In this document: positions 1 through 7,736 of the stretch, in pieces
Position numbering within the stretch: the stretch's first letter is position 1
Layout of the letters: each line of letters starts with the position of its first letter
Source: Verrucomicrobiota bacterium
GTDB lineage: Bacteria; Verrucomicrobiota; Verrucomicrobiia; Verrucomicrobiales; Akkermansiaceae
Assembly (NCBI GenBank): GCA_017301995.1
Contig: JAFLEH010000014.1
Location: 62,001 to 126,000 of the forward strand
Length of the DNA stretch: 64,000 bases
Direction of reading: 5' to 3'
Program-made: the position numbers and the translations under genes
The notes under the pieces: generated by a model
Told to the model about the DNA's origin: nothing
Database searches by the model: none
Seen by the model: the letters and a program-made list of their open reading frames with translations, nothing else

Positions 1-951
1 CGCATTGGTGCGGTTGGCCACCGCGTCGTCCACGGTGGCGAGGCGTTTTCCGGCAGCGTGCTGATCGACGAGCCCACCCTCGCCGCGATTCGCCAGTGCG
101 TTCCGCTGGCTCCGCTCCATAATCCGGCCAACCTCGCCGGCATTTCGGCCGCCGTGGAGCGGTTTCCGGATCTGCCGCATGTGGCGGTGTTCGATACCGC
201 GTTCCATCAGACCATGCCGCCCAAGGCGTTTCTCTACGCCATCCCGCACGACCTTTACGATACCCACAAGGTCCGCCGATACGGGTTCCACGGCACCAGC
301 CACCGCTTCGTTTCCGCCGAAGCCGCCAGATTGTTAGGGCGCGCGCCGGAGGAGGTCCAGTTGCTAACCGCCCACCTCGGCAACGGATGCAGCGCCTGCG
401 CCGTGAAAAACGGCCGCTCCGTGGACACGTCGATGGGCTTCACCCCGCTCGAAGGCCTGGTGATGGGCACCCGCAGCGGCGACATCGATCCCAACCTCCA
501 CGAGTTTCTCGCCCACACGCTCGGCAAGTCGCTGGTCGAAATCACCGCCATGCTCAACCGCCAGAGCGGATTGTTAGGCATCTCGGGAATCAGCAACGAC
601 ATGCGCACGCTCGCCGCCGCGGCCGCCGACGGAAACGACCGCGCCCAACTCGCGATCGAGGTGTTCTGCTACCGGCTCGCCAAGGGCCTGCTCGCCCTCG
701 CGGCGGGACTCGACCGCATCGACGCGCTGGTTTTCACCGGCGGCATCGGCGAGCATTCCGCCGCGGTCCGCGCCCTAACACTCGCGCACCTCGGCGTGCT
801 CCGCCCCGCGCTCGACGAGTCTCTCAACGCCGCGCACGGCCGCGCCTCCGACGGCCGGATCACCGCGCCCCACAGCGGATTGCTCGCTCTCGTGGTGCCT
901 ACCAACGAGGAACTTGTCATCGCCCGCGAAGCCGCCCGATTCCTATCATAA
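1..951 (+). CDS. ackA: Acetate kinase, 5' end cut by window
   Basis: Acetate kinase interconverts acetate plus ATP and acetyl phosphate plus ADP in the cytoplasm. The reading frame is open from base 1 and begins inside the family motif GHRVVHGG; further on are HTAHLGNG-like (TAHLGNGCS), the SVDTSMGFTPLEGL stretch, GTRSGDIDP and FTGGIGEHS, all hallmarks of the acetate/propionate kinase fold. About 316 codons are present of a usual ~400, so roughly 80 N-terminal residues lie to the left of the window. The stop is TAA at 949-951, and pta starts 20 bases later on the same strand, the classic ackA-pta pair. Annotation programs may place a false start at CTG 58; the motif upstream of it shows the gene continues leftward. 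Confidence 0.97.
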   Translation, partial: RIGAVGHRVVHGGEAFSGSVLIDEPTLAAIRQCVPLAPLHNPANLAGISAAVERFPDLPHVAVFDTAFHQTMPPKAFLYAIPHDLYDTHKVRRYGFHGTSHRFVSAEAARLLGRAPEEVQLLTAHLGNGCSACAVKNGRSVDTSMGFTPLEGLVMGTRSGDIDPNLHEFLAHTLGKSLVEITAMLNRQSGLLGISGISNDMRTLAAAAADGNDRAQLAIEVFCYRLAKGLLALAAGLDRIDALVFTGGIGEHSAAVRALTLAHLGVLRPALDESLNAAHGRASDGRITAPHSGLLALVVPTNEELVIAREAARFLS

Positions 952-971
952 ATTATCCCGCACTCCACGCC

Positions 972-3086
972 ATGTCCGCCCACACTCCGCGCACCCTGTT
1001 TCTCGCTCCGGTCGGTTCCGGAGTCGGCCTGACCATCATCACCCTCGGTCTCGTCCGCGCCCTCGACGCGCGCGGCGTGCGCGTGGCGTTCTTCAAACCG
1101 ATCGCCCAACCCGCCCAAAAAGGCGGACCCGACCGCTCGGCGCATTTCATCCGCGCCACCACCCAGCTCAAACCGGCGGATCCGATCTCACAGACCGAGG
1201 CGTCGCGCCTCATTTCCTCCGGCGACGAGGAGCAGCTCATGGAGCACGTCATCGCCAATTTCCACACCTCCTGTGCCGATGCCGATGTGGTGGTCGTCGA
1301 GGGACTGGTCCACACCGACACCCTGCCTAACGCCGCCGCGATCAACTCGGCGCTGGTGCGCGCGCTCAGCGCCCATGTCATTCTGGTAGGTAAGCTCGCC
1401 AGCGGATCCGACGACGACTACGCCGATTTCGAATCCACCCTGGAGATCACCATCCGCGAGTTCGGCGGGGTGAAAGGCGAAAACTTGTTAGGATGCATCG
1501 TCAACCGGATCCCGGAACCGCTCGGAACACCACCCACCGAGCTGGCCAAGACCCTGCGCGCCCGTTGCCCGTTCCTTTCCCGTACCGGCTTTCCGATCAT
1601 CGGAGCGGTCACCGAAAACGCCGAACTTTCGTCGCCGCGCACCATCGACATCGCCCGCCATCTCAACGCCCGCATCATCAACGAGGGCGAACTCGACACC
1701 CGCCGCGTCCGAAATTTCACCCTCCTCGCCCGCACCGTGCCCAACATGCTGGTCTCGCTCAAGCCGGGCTACATCCTCGTCACCCCCGCCGACCGCGCCG
1801 ATGTCGTCGTGGCCGTGGCCATGGCGGCGGTGAACAAGATCGCCTTCGCCGGCCTCGTTCTAACCGGCGACACCGACCTTCCCCCGCGGATCCTCGAATT
1901 GTGCCGACCGGCCCTCGAAAGCGGCCTGCCGATCCTAAAAGTCCACACCAACAGTTGGCAAACCGCCACCCATCTATCCAACCTTCCGCGCGAGGTGCCG
2001 ATCGACGACATCGAGCGCGCCCGCGCCTCGATGGAGCACGTGGCCAACCACATCGACGCCGTCTGGCTCGCGGAAAAATGCGCCGCCCAGGTCGAGGCGC
2101 GCATGTCGCCGGCCGCATTCACCTACCGCCTCGTGGAGTTGGCCCGCCAGGCGAACAAGCGGATCGTGCTCCCCGAGGGCAGCGAACCGCGGACCATCCG
2201 CGCCGCCGCCCTCTGCGCCCAACGCGGTATCGCGCGCTCAATCCTGCTAGGTAACCGCGATGAAATCCTCCGGGTGGCCAACGGTCTCGAAATCACCCTT
2301 CCCGACGGCGTGGAAATCATCGACCCCGCGGAAGTCCGCGAGCGGTATATCGACCCGCTCTTCGAGATGCGCCGCCACAAGGGAATCTCCCGCCACGACG
2401 CCGCCGATTTCCTCGAAGACAACGTTTGGTTAGGAACCACCATGCTCGCCATGGGACAGGTGGACGGGCTGGTATCCGGCGCGCTTCACACCTCCGCCAA
2501 CACCATCCGCCCGGCACTCCAGATCATCAAAACCAAACCCGGCGCCCGCGTCGTTTCCTCGATCTTTTATATGTGCCTCCCCGATCAGGTCCTCGTGTAT
2601 GGCGACTGCGCCGTCAATCCGGACCCCGATGCGGAAATGCTCGCGGACATCGCGATCCAGAGCGCCGAATCCGCGATCAGCATGGGCATCCCGGCCCGCG
2701 TGGCGATGATTTCCTACTCCACCGGCGAGTCCGGGTCGGGAGCGGATGTGGACAAGGTCCGCGAGGCCACCCGCATCGCCAAGGCCAAGCGTCCCGACAT
2801 TCTGTTGGACGGCCCCCTCCAATACGACGCCGCGGCCATCGCCGACGTCGCCGCCCAAAAGGCCCCGGACAGCCCGCTCGCCGGCCGCGCCACCGTGTTC
2901 ATTTTCCCCGATCTCAACACCGGCAACACCACCTACAAGGCGGTCCAGCGCAGCGCCCACGTCATCAGCGTGGGCCCCGTCCTCCAAGGCCTCAAACGCC
3001 CCGTCAACGACCTCTCCCGCGGCGCCCTCGTCGAAGACATCGTTTACACCATCGCCATCACCGCCATCCAGGCCAAGGAAGCCTAA
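972..3086 (+). CDS. pta: Phosphate acetyltransferase, long (DRTGG-type) form
   Basis: Transfers acetyl between CoA and phosphate, partner of acetate kinase. 704 residues, the length of the three-domain enterobacterial-type enzyme: an N-terminal P-loop/BioD-like domain (start TLFLAPVGSGVGLT), a middle DRTGG-type domain (about 220-340) and a C-terminal catalytic PTA_PTB domain (about 375-700) with LPEGSEPRT, GLVSGALHTSANTIRPALQ, FPDLNTGNTTYKAVQR and GPVLQGLKRPVNDLSRG. The start ATG at 972 is chosen because homology begins there; the frame stays open far upstream inside ackA. No Shine-Dalgarno sequence precedes it (the leader reads cactccacgcc). The short gap to ackA indicates a shared transcript. 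Confidence 0.97.
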   Translation: MSAHTPRTLFLAPVGSGVGLTIITLGLVRALDARGVRVAFFKPIAQPAQKGGPDRSAHFIRATTQLKPADPISQTEASRLISSGDEEQLMEHVIANFHTSCADADVVVVEGLVHTDTLPNAAAINSALVRALSAHVILVGKLASGSDDDYADFESTLEITIREFGGVKGENLLGCIVNRIPEPLGTPPTELAKTLRARCPFLSRTGFPIIGAVTENAELSSPRTIDIARHLNARIINEGELDTRRVRNFTLLARTVPNMLVSLKPGYILVTPADRADVVVAVAMAAVNKIAFAGLVLTGDTDLPPRILELCRPALESGLPILKVHTNSWQTATHLSNLPREVPIDDIERARASMEHVANHIDAVWLAEKCAAQVEARMSPAAFTYRLVELARQANKRIVLPEGSEPRTIRAAALCAQRGIARSILLGNRDEILRVANGLEITLPDGVEIIDPAEVRERYIDPLFEMRRHKGISRHDAADFLEDNVWLGTTMLAMGQVDGLVSGALHTSANTIRPALQIIKTKPGARVVSSIFYMCLPDQVLVYGDCAVNPDPDAEMLADIAIQSAESAISMGIPARVAMISYSTGESGSGADVDKVREATRIAKAKRPDILLDGPLQYDAAAIADVAAQKAPDSPLAGRATVFIFPDLNTGNTTYKAVQRSAHVISVGPVLQGLKRPVNDLSRGALVEDIVYTIAITAIQAKEA

Positions 3087-3291
3087 CACACGGGGTCAGT
3101 CCTCGCACGGTAACATTTTTGGGGCGCTGTCAGCGCGAGGGATGCGCGGGTGTTTGTCTTTCGGACGGCGGACCTCCTGGAGATTCCAGTGTGCTCGCAG
3201 ACTTGGGAAGGAGGAACAACAAAGTGCCGGTCATGGAGTCCCCATTCTCAGCCGAAGGGGACGCTGGCGCTTCCAGGGAGCACCCCCGGTT

Positions 3292-3663
3292 TCAGTTCTT
3301 CCAATTGAGCGCGCCTTTCTTAAGGGCATAGACGTAAGCCACGGCCAGAATTCCGGCGAATCCAGCCATGCTCGCCAAGGCGGCGGGGCTCTTGGCCACC
3401 AGTTCGCGGAATTGCAGCGCCCACGGATACATGAAGACGACCTCGATGTCGAAAATGACGAACAACATGGCCACCAGGTAGAACTTCACCGAAAACCTCG
3501 GCGCCCCCTCACCGATGGGCAACATGCCGCATTCGTAGGGCGTATCCTTGGTCGCGTTGCGCTTGGCCGCCCGGCCGAAAATCACGCTGAGAATCAGGAC
3601 CATCGCCGCAAAGCCGGCAACAACCAGAATCTGGAAAAACACGGGAAGGTAATCGTTGAGCAT
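3292..3663 (-). CDS. nuoA: NADH-quinone oxidoreductase subunit A, isolated
   Basis: NuoA is a membrane subunit of respiratory complex I, near the quinone site. 123 residues, normal length, with three predicted membrane helices (about 5-27, 60-85, 92-113). The conserved loop YECGM follows helix 1, and the FDIEVVFMYPW block is typical of the family. In most genomes nuoA is first in a nuoA-N operon; here its downstream side is occupied by the convergent pta gene, and the gene upstream is an unrelated small gene read in the same direction, so no other nuo gene is linked in this window. Confidence 0.95.
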   Translation of the reverse strand: MLNDYLPVFFQILVVAGFAAMVLILSVIFGRAAKRNATKDTPYECGMLPIGEGAPRFSVKFYLVAMLFVIFDIEVVFMYPWALQFRELVAKSPAALASMAGFAGILAVAYVYALKKGALNWKN

Positions 3664-3729
3664 GGCCTGAACGGGGCTGACACGCCAAGGCTAGCGGTCC
3701 AACGCCGGGAGTCCAACCCAAATCTCCCG

Positions 3730-3764
3730 AAAAAAACACCCGCCCCCGGAACACCGGGCGCGGG
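3730..3764 (-). terminator. Rho-independent terminator after the gene at 3789-4100
   Basis: Read on the minus strand, CCCGCGCCCGG (3764-3754), a four-base loop, then CCGGGGGCGGG (3749-3739), one internal mismatch, followed by a run of seven T (3736-3730). It lies 25 bases after the stop codon of the minus-strand gene at 3789-4100 and separates that gene from nuoA. Confidence 0.85.
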
Positions 3765-3788
3765 CGATTGAACGAGGCCGGAAAACCC

Positions 3789-4100
3789 TCAGCCGTCCTG
3801 CATTTGCGACGCCACAAAGGCGCTGGACGCTTCGTGAACCCGAGCGGTTCCCTTGTATTCCTTGCCGATCTTTTCGACGAGGCCGCGGGTCACCAGGTTC
3901 TGGAGTTTTTCGTAGGCGCGGAGCCGGAGCATTTCCTCGCCGCCGCTCACCGCATTGCGGGCCTTCAGATTCTCGAAAACCCGCTCGAACAGATCGTTGA
4001 AGCCAAAAATCTTCTTCTCCACCAACACATTCACCAACTCATCGGTGACATGGTCCGGAAGACGGCGTGAGTATCGCGTGCGTTTTGAAGTCGTTGACAT
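3789..4100 (-). CDS. Small uncharacterised protein, 103 aa
   Basis: I do not recognise this family. It is a soluble, charged, mostly helical 103-residue protein starting MSTTSKRTRYSRRLP, rich in basic residues at the N-terminus, with two long amphipathic stretches (about 18-47 and 56-76). The segment EKLQNLVTRGLVEKIGKEYKGT has the look of a winged-helix recognition helix and wing (a short DNA- or RNA-binding module), but that is only inference. It has its own terminator and lies divergent to rpmE2 across a 506-base spacer. Conventional codon use and a clean stop suggest a real gene. Confidence 0.7.
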   Translation of the reverse strand: MSTTSKRTRYSRRLPDHVTDELVNVLVEKKIFGFNDLFERVFENLKARNAVSGGEEMLRLRAYEKLQNLVTRGLVEKIGKEYKGTARVHEASSAFVASQMQDG

Positions 4101-4606
4101 AGCGGCGTCACCATAGCACCGACCGCCGAAAATGCGACTCTAATAAATGCGGGAAATTTCGGGTGTTTACATGGTATGACCCCGGTCCGGGACGGATATC
4201 GGCTTCCGCGGAGCCCGCCCACAATCATCCCTGCGGCTCCCGATTTCCCATCCAACTTATTGTATTTCAATGTATTATGAAAATTTCAACTTCGCGGAAA
4301 TCCGCCTATCGAATGCCCAAGCCTCGGATGATTCCCATGTTTCTTTCCATCCATGATTCCGCATATCCTTGCAAATCCGGTCAGCAAACCCTCACCGTTC
4401 AACGTGTCCGAAATTTTATGTTTCCAAAACAACTTGCCACTTCCCGTTGGAAATCAATGGGATTGCAGAGAAAACCGGGATCTTCGCCCCGACACCCGCG
4501 ATTCGGATTCCGTGATTTTTTCAAATGTCGGCTTGACTCCCGCGCGGTTTCATCCATTCTCCCCGGCCCGCCGCGTTGGAAACGTGGCCGGTAGCCATCC
4601 ACTCCC
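4101..4606. other. Divergent spacer, comparatively A+T-rich, no gene seen
   Basis: Separates the minus-strand small gene and rpmE2. It is clearly richer in A+T than its flanks, with runs such as ttattgtatttcaatgtatt near 4258-4277. Short ORFs cross it (for example 4163-4594) but have no recognisable protein features and non-coding-like composition. It probably holds both divergent promoters; a long leader or small RNA is possible but nothing recognisable is visible. Confidence 0.5.
4533..4560 (+). promoter_or_regulatory. Possible sigma70-type promoter for rpmE2
   Basis: TTGACT at 4533-4538 is separated by 16 bases from CATTCT at 4555-4560. The -35 match is good and the -10 match is poor (3 of 6). 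It sits about 46 bases before the rpmE2 start. Inference from sequence only. Confidence 0.35.
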
Positions 4607-4876
4607 ATGAAAAAGGACATCCATCCCAAATACAATCCGGTCGTGTTCGTCGATATGAGCACGGGCGTCCGCTACGTTTCCCGCTCCACCAAGTCCTCGG
4701 ACCGCAAGGAAGTCATCGACGGCGTCGAACACAGCATCATTTCGATCGGTGTGACCTCGTCGTCCCATCCGTTCTTCACCGGCCAGAACCAGTTTGTCGA
4801 TACCGAAGGCCGCATCGACAAGTTCCAGAAGCGCTTCGGTGCCGTCCGTCGCGCCGGCAAGCCCAAGCTGGGCTAA
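4607..4876 (+). CDS. rpmE2: Ribosomal protein L31, type B (zinc-free)
   Basis: Structural protein of the 50S subunit, at the central protuberance and subunit bridge. 89 residues, starting MKKDIHPKYNPVVF and containing SSHPFFTG and KFQKRFG, the type B signature. It has no Cys pairs, so this is the zinc-independent paralogue (also called ykuE/ytiA type in other bacteria), which often replaces the zinc form under zinc limitation. The window contains no zinc-type copy, so whether it is the sole L31 cannot be judged. It is followed directly by a strong terminator, so it is probably a one-gene transcript. Confidence 0.95.
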   Translation: MKKDIHPKYNPVVFVDMSTGVRYVSRSTKSSDRKEVIDGVEHSIISIGVTSSSHPFFTGQNQFVDTEGRIDKFQKRFGAVRRAGKPKLG

Positions 4877-4897
4877 CCAAGCCAGCCGATTTTCCCA

Positions 4898-4936
4898 AAC
4901 ACCCGGCCCGCAACGCGTGCCGGGTGTTTTGTTTTG
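4898..4936 (+). terminator. Rho-independent terminator after rpmE2
   Basis: AACACCCGGC (4898-4907) and its perfect complement GCCGGGTGTT (4919-4928) enclose an 11-base loop, followed by a T-rich tract ending near 4936. It lies 21 bases past the rpmE2 stop and overlaps the leader region of hisF. Confidence 0.88.
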
Positions 4937-4972
4937 CTTGCGCGCCGGCCCGCGGCCCGCTTGGCTTCGCCC

Positions 4973-5755
4973 GTGCTCGCCAAACGAATCATCCCCTGCC
5001 TCGATGTCACCGACGGACGCGTCGTCAAAGGCGTCAATTTCGTCGATCTCGTGGACGCCGGCGATCCGGTGGAATGCGCCATCGCCTACAACGCCCAACA
5101 GGCCGACGAGCTGGTCTTTCTCGATATCACCGCTTCCTCGGACCACCGCCATACGATGGTCGATGTGGTCCGCAGGACCGCCGCGCAGTGCATGATCCCG
5201 CTCACCGTGGGCGGCGGCATCCGCAGCGTGGAAAACATGCGGGAAATGCTGCTCGCCGGAGCCGACAAGGTGGGCGTCAACACCGCCGCGATCAACCGCC
5301 CGGAACTCATCGACGAAGGCGCCAAGGCCTTCGGCAGCCAGTGCATCGTGGTGGCGATCGACGCGAAACGCGAAGCCCCCGGAAAATGGGGGGTCTATAC
5401 CCACGGCGGACGCAATCCGGTGGGCCGCGACGCTCTGGCATGGGCGATCGAAGCCTGGAACCGCGGCGCCGGCGAGATCCTCCTGACCAGCATGGACGCC
5501 GACGGCACCCAGGCCGGGTATGACATCGAACTGACCGCCACGATTTCCTCCGCGGTGGGCATCCCGGTGATCGCCAGCGGCGGCGCGGGAAACCTCGACC
5601 ACATGGTAGAAGTCCTCCAAGCCGGCCGCGCCGACGCGGTGCTCGCCGCCAGCATCTTCCACTTCGGCATGCACACCGTGGCCGAGGCCAAACGCCACTT
5701 CGCCGCCCACGGCATCCCGGTCCGGCCGATGACCGAGGCCGGGGTTACGGCATAG
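4973..5755 (+). CDS. hisF: Imidazole glycerol phosphate synthase, cyclase subunit
   Basis: HisF cyclises PRFAR with ammonia from HisH to give imidazole glycerol phosphate and AICAR in histidine biosynthesis. A (beta-alpha)8 barrel of 260 residues: LAKRIIPCLDVTDGRVVKGVNF carries the first catalytic Asp (CLDV), FLDITAS, PLTVGGGIRS, LLTSMDADGTQAGYD with the second catalytic Asp, and IASGGAGNLDHM. I chose GTG 4973 because the family begins (M/V)LAKRIIPCLD; a TTG at 4934 lies in the terminator. No other his gene is nearby. Its last 11 bases overlap the convergent DUF3999 gene. Confidence 0.95.
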   Translation: MLAKRIIPCLDVTDGRVVKGVNFVDLVDAGDPVECAIAYNAQQADELVFLDITASSDHRHTMVDVVRRTAAQCMIPLTVGGGIRSVENMREMLLAGADKVGVNTAAINRPELIDEGAKAFGSQCIVVAIDAKREAPGKWGVYTHGGRNPVGRDALAWAIEAWNRGAGEILLTSMDADGTQAGYDIELTATISSAVGIPVIASGGAGNLDHMVEVLQAGRADAVLAASIFHFGMHTVAEAKRHFAAHGIPVRPMTEAGVTA

Positions 5756-7736
5756 CGGCGGATTTCGGCAGCAGCTTGGCGACGACCACCAGCAGGACGA
5801 CGACCACCAGCGCCAGCGTGCCCCACAGCCACGGAGACCCTGTGGCGGGCATCCACGCCCTGCGCGGCTTTTCCTCGCGGAACGGCTCGTCGCCCTGTAA
5901 CTCGGCTTGCAGCTTCGGTGCGGCGGAAAGTTCGGCCCTAACCAGACCAAGATCGTATTCCGGGGCGCTGGCGTACGGGTTTCCGTAGTAGAGAAACAGC
6001 GGGTCCGCGGACACCAGCTTGGCGACGATCACCGGCGCATGATAGACCACCTCGGCGGAGGCGATTCCTATCGGCGGGTTGTCACCGTTGTCGGTTTCCA
6101 TCCGCCAGTTTTCGGGAAGCCGGTTGCCTCTCAGGTCAAGCGGGAAGTCCGCATCGTTTCCCGGCGTTCGCGTCCAAATGCCGCTCGCGGTCCATCCGGT
6201 GTCCATCGGATTCCGCGTGTCAATCTTCCGCACCTCCAACAGGATCGTCCGGGTGAAAACCCGCGTCGGCGAGGAAAGCACGAGCCGATCGGCCGGCAGC
6301 CCGGCGATCGGCTGGGTGAAATACCAACTGGAAAACGTCCGCCGCTTCGGATCCGTGCCGCGGTCCTGAATGACGCACGGAAGCCTCCGCTCGACCTTCT
6401 TCGGTTCGATCAGATAGGGAATCTGCCTGCCGTTCTGGATCAACCGGAAATCGGCGCAGTCCGTGCGCGACGCGGCGAGTTGCGCGGCCTTGACCTCGAT
6501 GGCGACGACACCCGTACCGGGGATTTTGACCGCGCTGCGTCGGGTCCAGTCGGATAGATCGATCTCCGCGCCGGCCGGTTCGACACCGGGGAGGGCGACG
6601 GGCGGCTGATAGGCCGCGCGGGCCCGCAGTTCCCCCGGCCTCACCGATTGTCCGGGAACCCTGGCCATGGCCTCGCGCAAGGGTGCCAGATCATAGATCG
6701 GCTCGGGGGCCCGGGGATTGCCCGCAAGCAGCGTCCATGCGCCCGGCTTGGCCGCGTGAAACTCCAGCGTGGTGGGAAACAGCGATGCCGAAGCACCGGA
6801 GACGGTTAGGGGAGGGCTATCACCGTTTTCAATGGTCAGCCGAAGTTGTCGTGAGGGAACCCGCCGGTTGATCGGGATCGTCGGAAGTCCCGCCGAAGCG
6901 TCACCATCGCCGATGATCCGATAGATCATCCCGCCCCCGATTATCGGAGGTGGCGGAGCGCCTTGGGCACCTCCGGACAGCGCCAATAGGCAGCGTCTGC
7001 TGAATACCGGATCCCCGACGTTCAGCCGGATCTCTTTCAGATGCAGATTGGCCGCGCCGAGATCCAGCAGCAACGATGACGACGATCCGGCGACCGTGTT
7101 CTCGAGGATCCGGACATCGCCTGGCACGGAAGCCACCGCGTTTCTAACCGCCAAGGCGATCCCCGCGCCGGTGAGCGGAATCGGACGGGTGCGGGCGTCG
7201 GATAGAGTGACCCGGAGTTTCCTCCATGGCTTCGCGGGCAGAGGCACGGTCATGCGCTCCGTTCCGCCGGCTTGGCGGAAAACCACTTCACGGGAAACGA
7301 TCTGCTGCCAATTGTCGCCATCCGCGGTGCCTTCGATGGTGGCGGACTTGATGAAATCCCGCGCCGGGGATCGCAGCGTGACCGCCTCCACCGGCAATTC
7401 GGTTCCGGTGGAAAACTCCAACTGGGTGGCCGCCTCCACATTCGGTCCGGATTCGATCAGGCGGATCTCCGTTCCCTCGGCCTCCCGCTGGTCGGGCGTC
7501 ACCGGCGCCGGATTGTCCACCAAGCGCGGCGTTTCCACGCCGTCCGGCGAGAGCACCCGCAGATCCGCCAACGAAGGCTGCGCGACATCGAGCGTGGCGG
7601 GAGGCACATCGAGCCTAACCACCCCGGCGGCGGAAACCCCGAACGGCTGCTCCCACTTCCACGCGTCATGCGACGCCTCGGGAGCGGCTGCGGCCAATAC
7701 GGATAGAACGGCGGTGATCGCCGGAACGGTTCTCAT
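5745..7736 (-). CDS. DUF3999-like secreted/membrane-anchored protein
   Basis: 663 residues. A signal peptide (MRTVPAITAVLSVLAAAAPEA) is followed by a long beta-rich extracytoplasmic region and a single C-terminal membrane helix (about 637-655) ending in a few basic residues, so the protein is predicted to be periplasmic with an inner-membrane tail anchor. Length, topology and its position next to a DUF2339 gene match the DUF3999 family, whose function is unknown. ATG 7736 is chosen because the signal peptide begins there; it overlaps the stop of the upstream DUF2339 gene as ATGA, implying translational coupling. Convergent with hisF, overlapping it by 11 bases. Confidence 0.85.
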   Translation of the reverse strand: MRTVPAITAVLSVLAAAAPEASHDAWKWEQPFGVSAAGVVRLDVPPATLDVAQPSLADLRVLSPDGVETPRLVDNPAPVTPDQREAEGTEIRLIESGPNVEAATQLEFSTGTELPVEAVTLRSPARDFIKSATIEGTADGDNWQQIVSREVVFRQAGGTERMTVPLPAKPWRKLRVTLSDARTRPIPLTGAGIALAVRNAVASVPGDVRILENTVAGSSSSLLLDLGAANLHLKEIRLNVGDPVFSRRCLLALSGGAQGAPPPPIIGGGMIYRIIGDGDASAGLPTIPINRRVPSRQLRLTIENGDSPPLTVSGASASLFPTTLEFHAAKPGAWTLLAGNPRAPEPIYDLAPLREAMARVPGQSVRPGELRARAAYQPPVALPGVEPAGAEIDLSDWTRRSAVKIPGTGVVAIEVKAAQLAASRTDCADFRLIQNGRQIPYLIEPKKVERRLPCVIQDRGTDPKRRTFSSWYFTQPIAGLPADRLVLSSPTRVFTRTILLEVRKIDTRNPMDTGWTASGIWTRTPGNDADFPLDLRGNRLPENWRMETDNGDNPPIGIASAEVVYHAPVIVAKLVSADPLFLYYGNPYASAPEYDLGLVRAELSAAPKLQAELQGDEPFREEKPRRAWMPATGSPWLWGTLALVVVVLLVVVAKLLPKSAAMP

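Noticed and set aside
387..971. Upstream extension of the pta frame through ackA
   Set aside because: Arg/Pro-rich translation overlapping ackA; the enzyme begins at ATG 972.
3116..3136. GCGCTG-T-CAGCGC hairpin after pta as a terminator
   Set aside because: The stem has no T run on its 3' side on either strand; the T run precedes the stem on the plus strand.
4550..5950. Minus-strand open frame of 466 codons across rpmE2 and hisF
   Set aside because: Opposes two well-supported genes and crosses the terminator; no motif.
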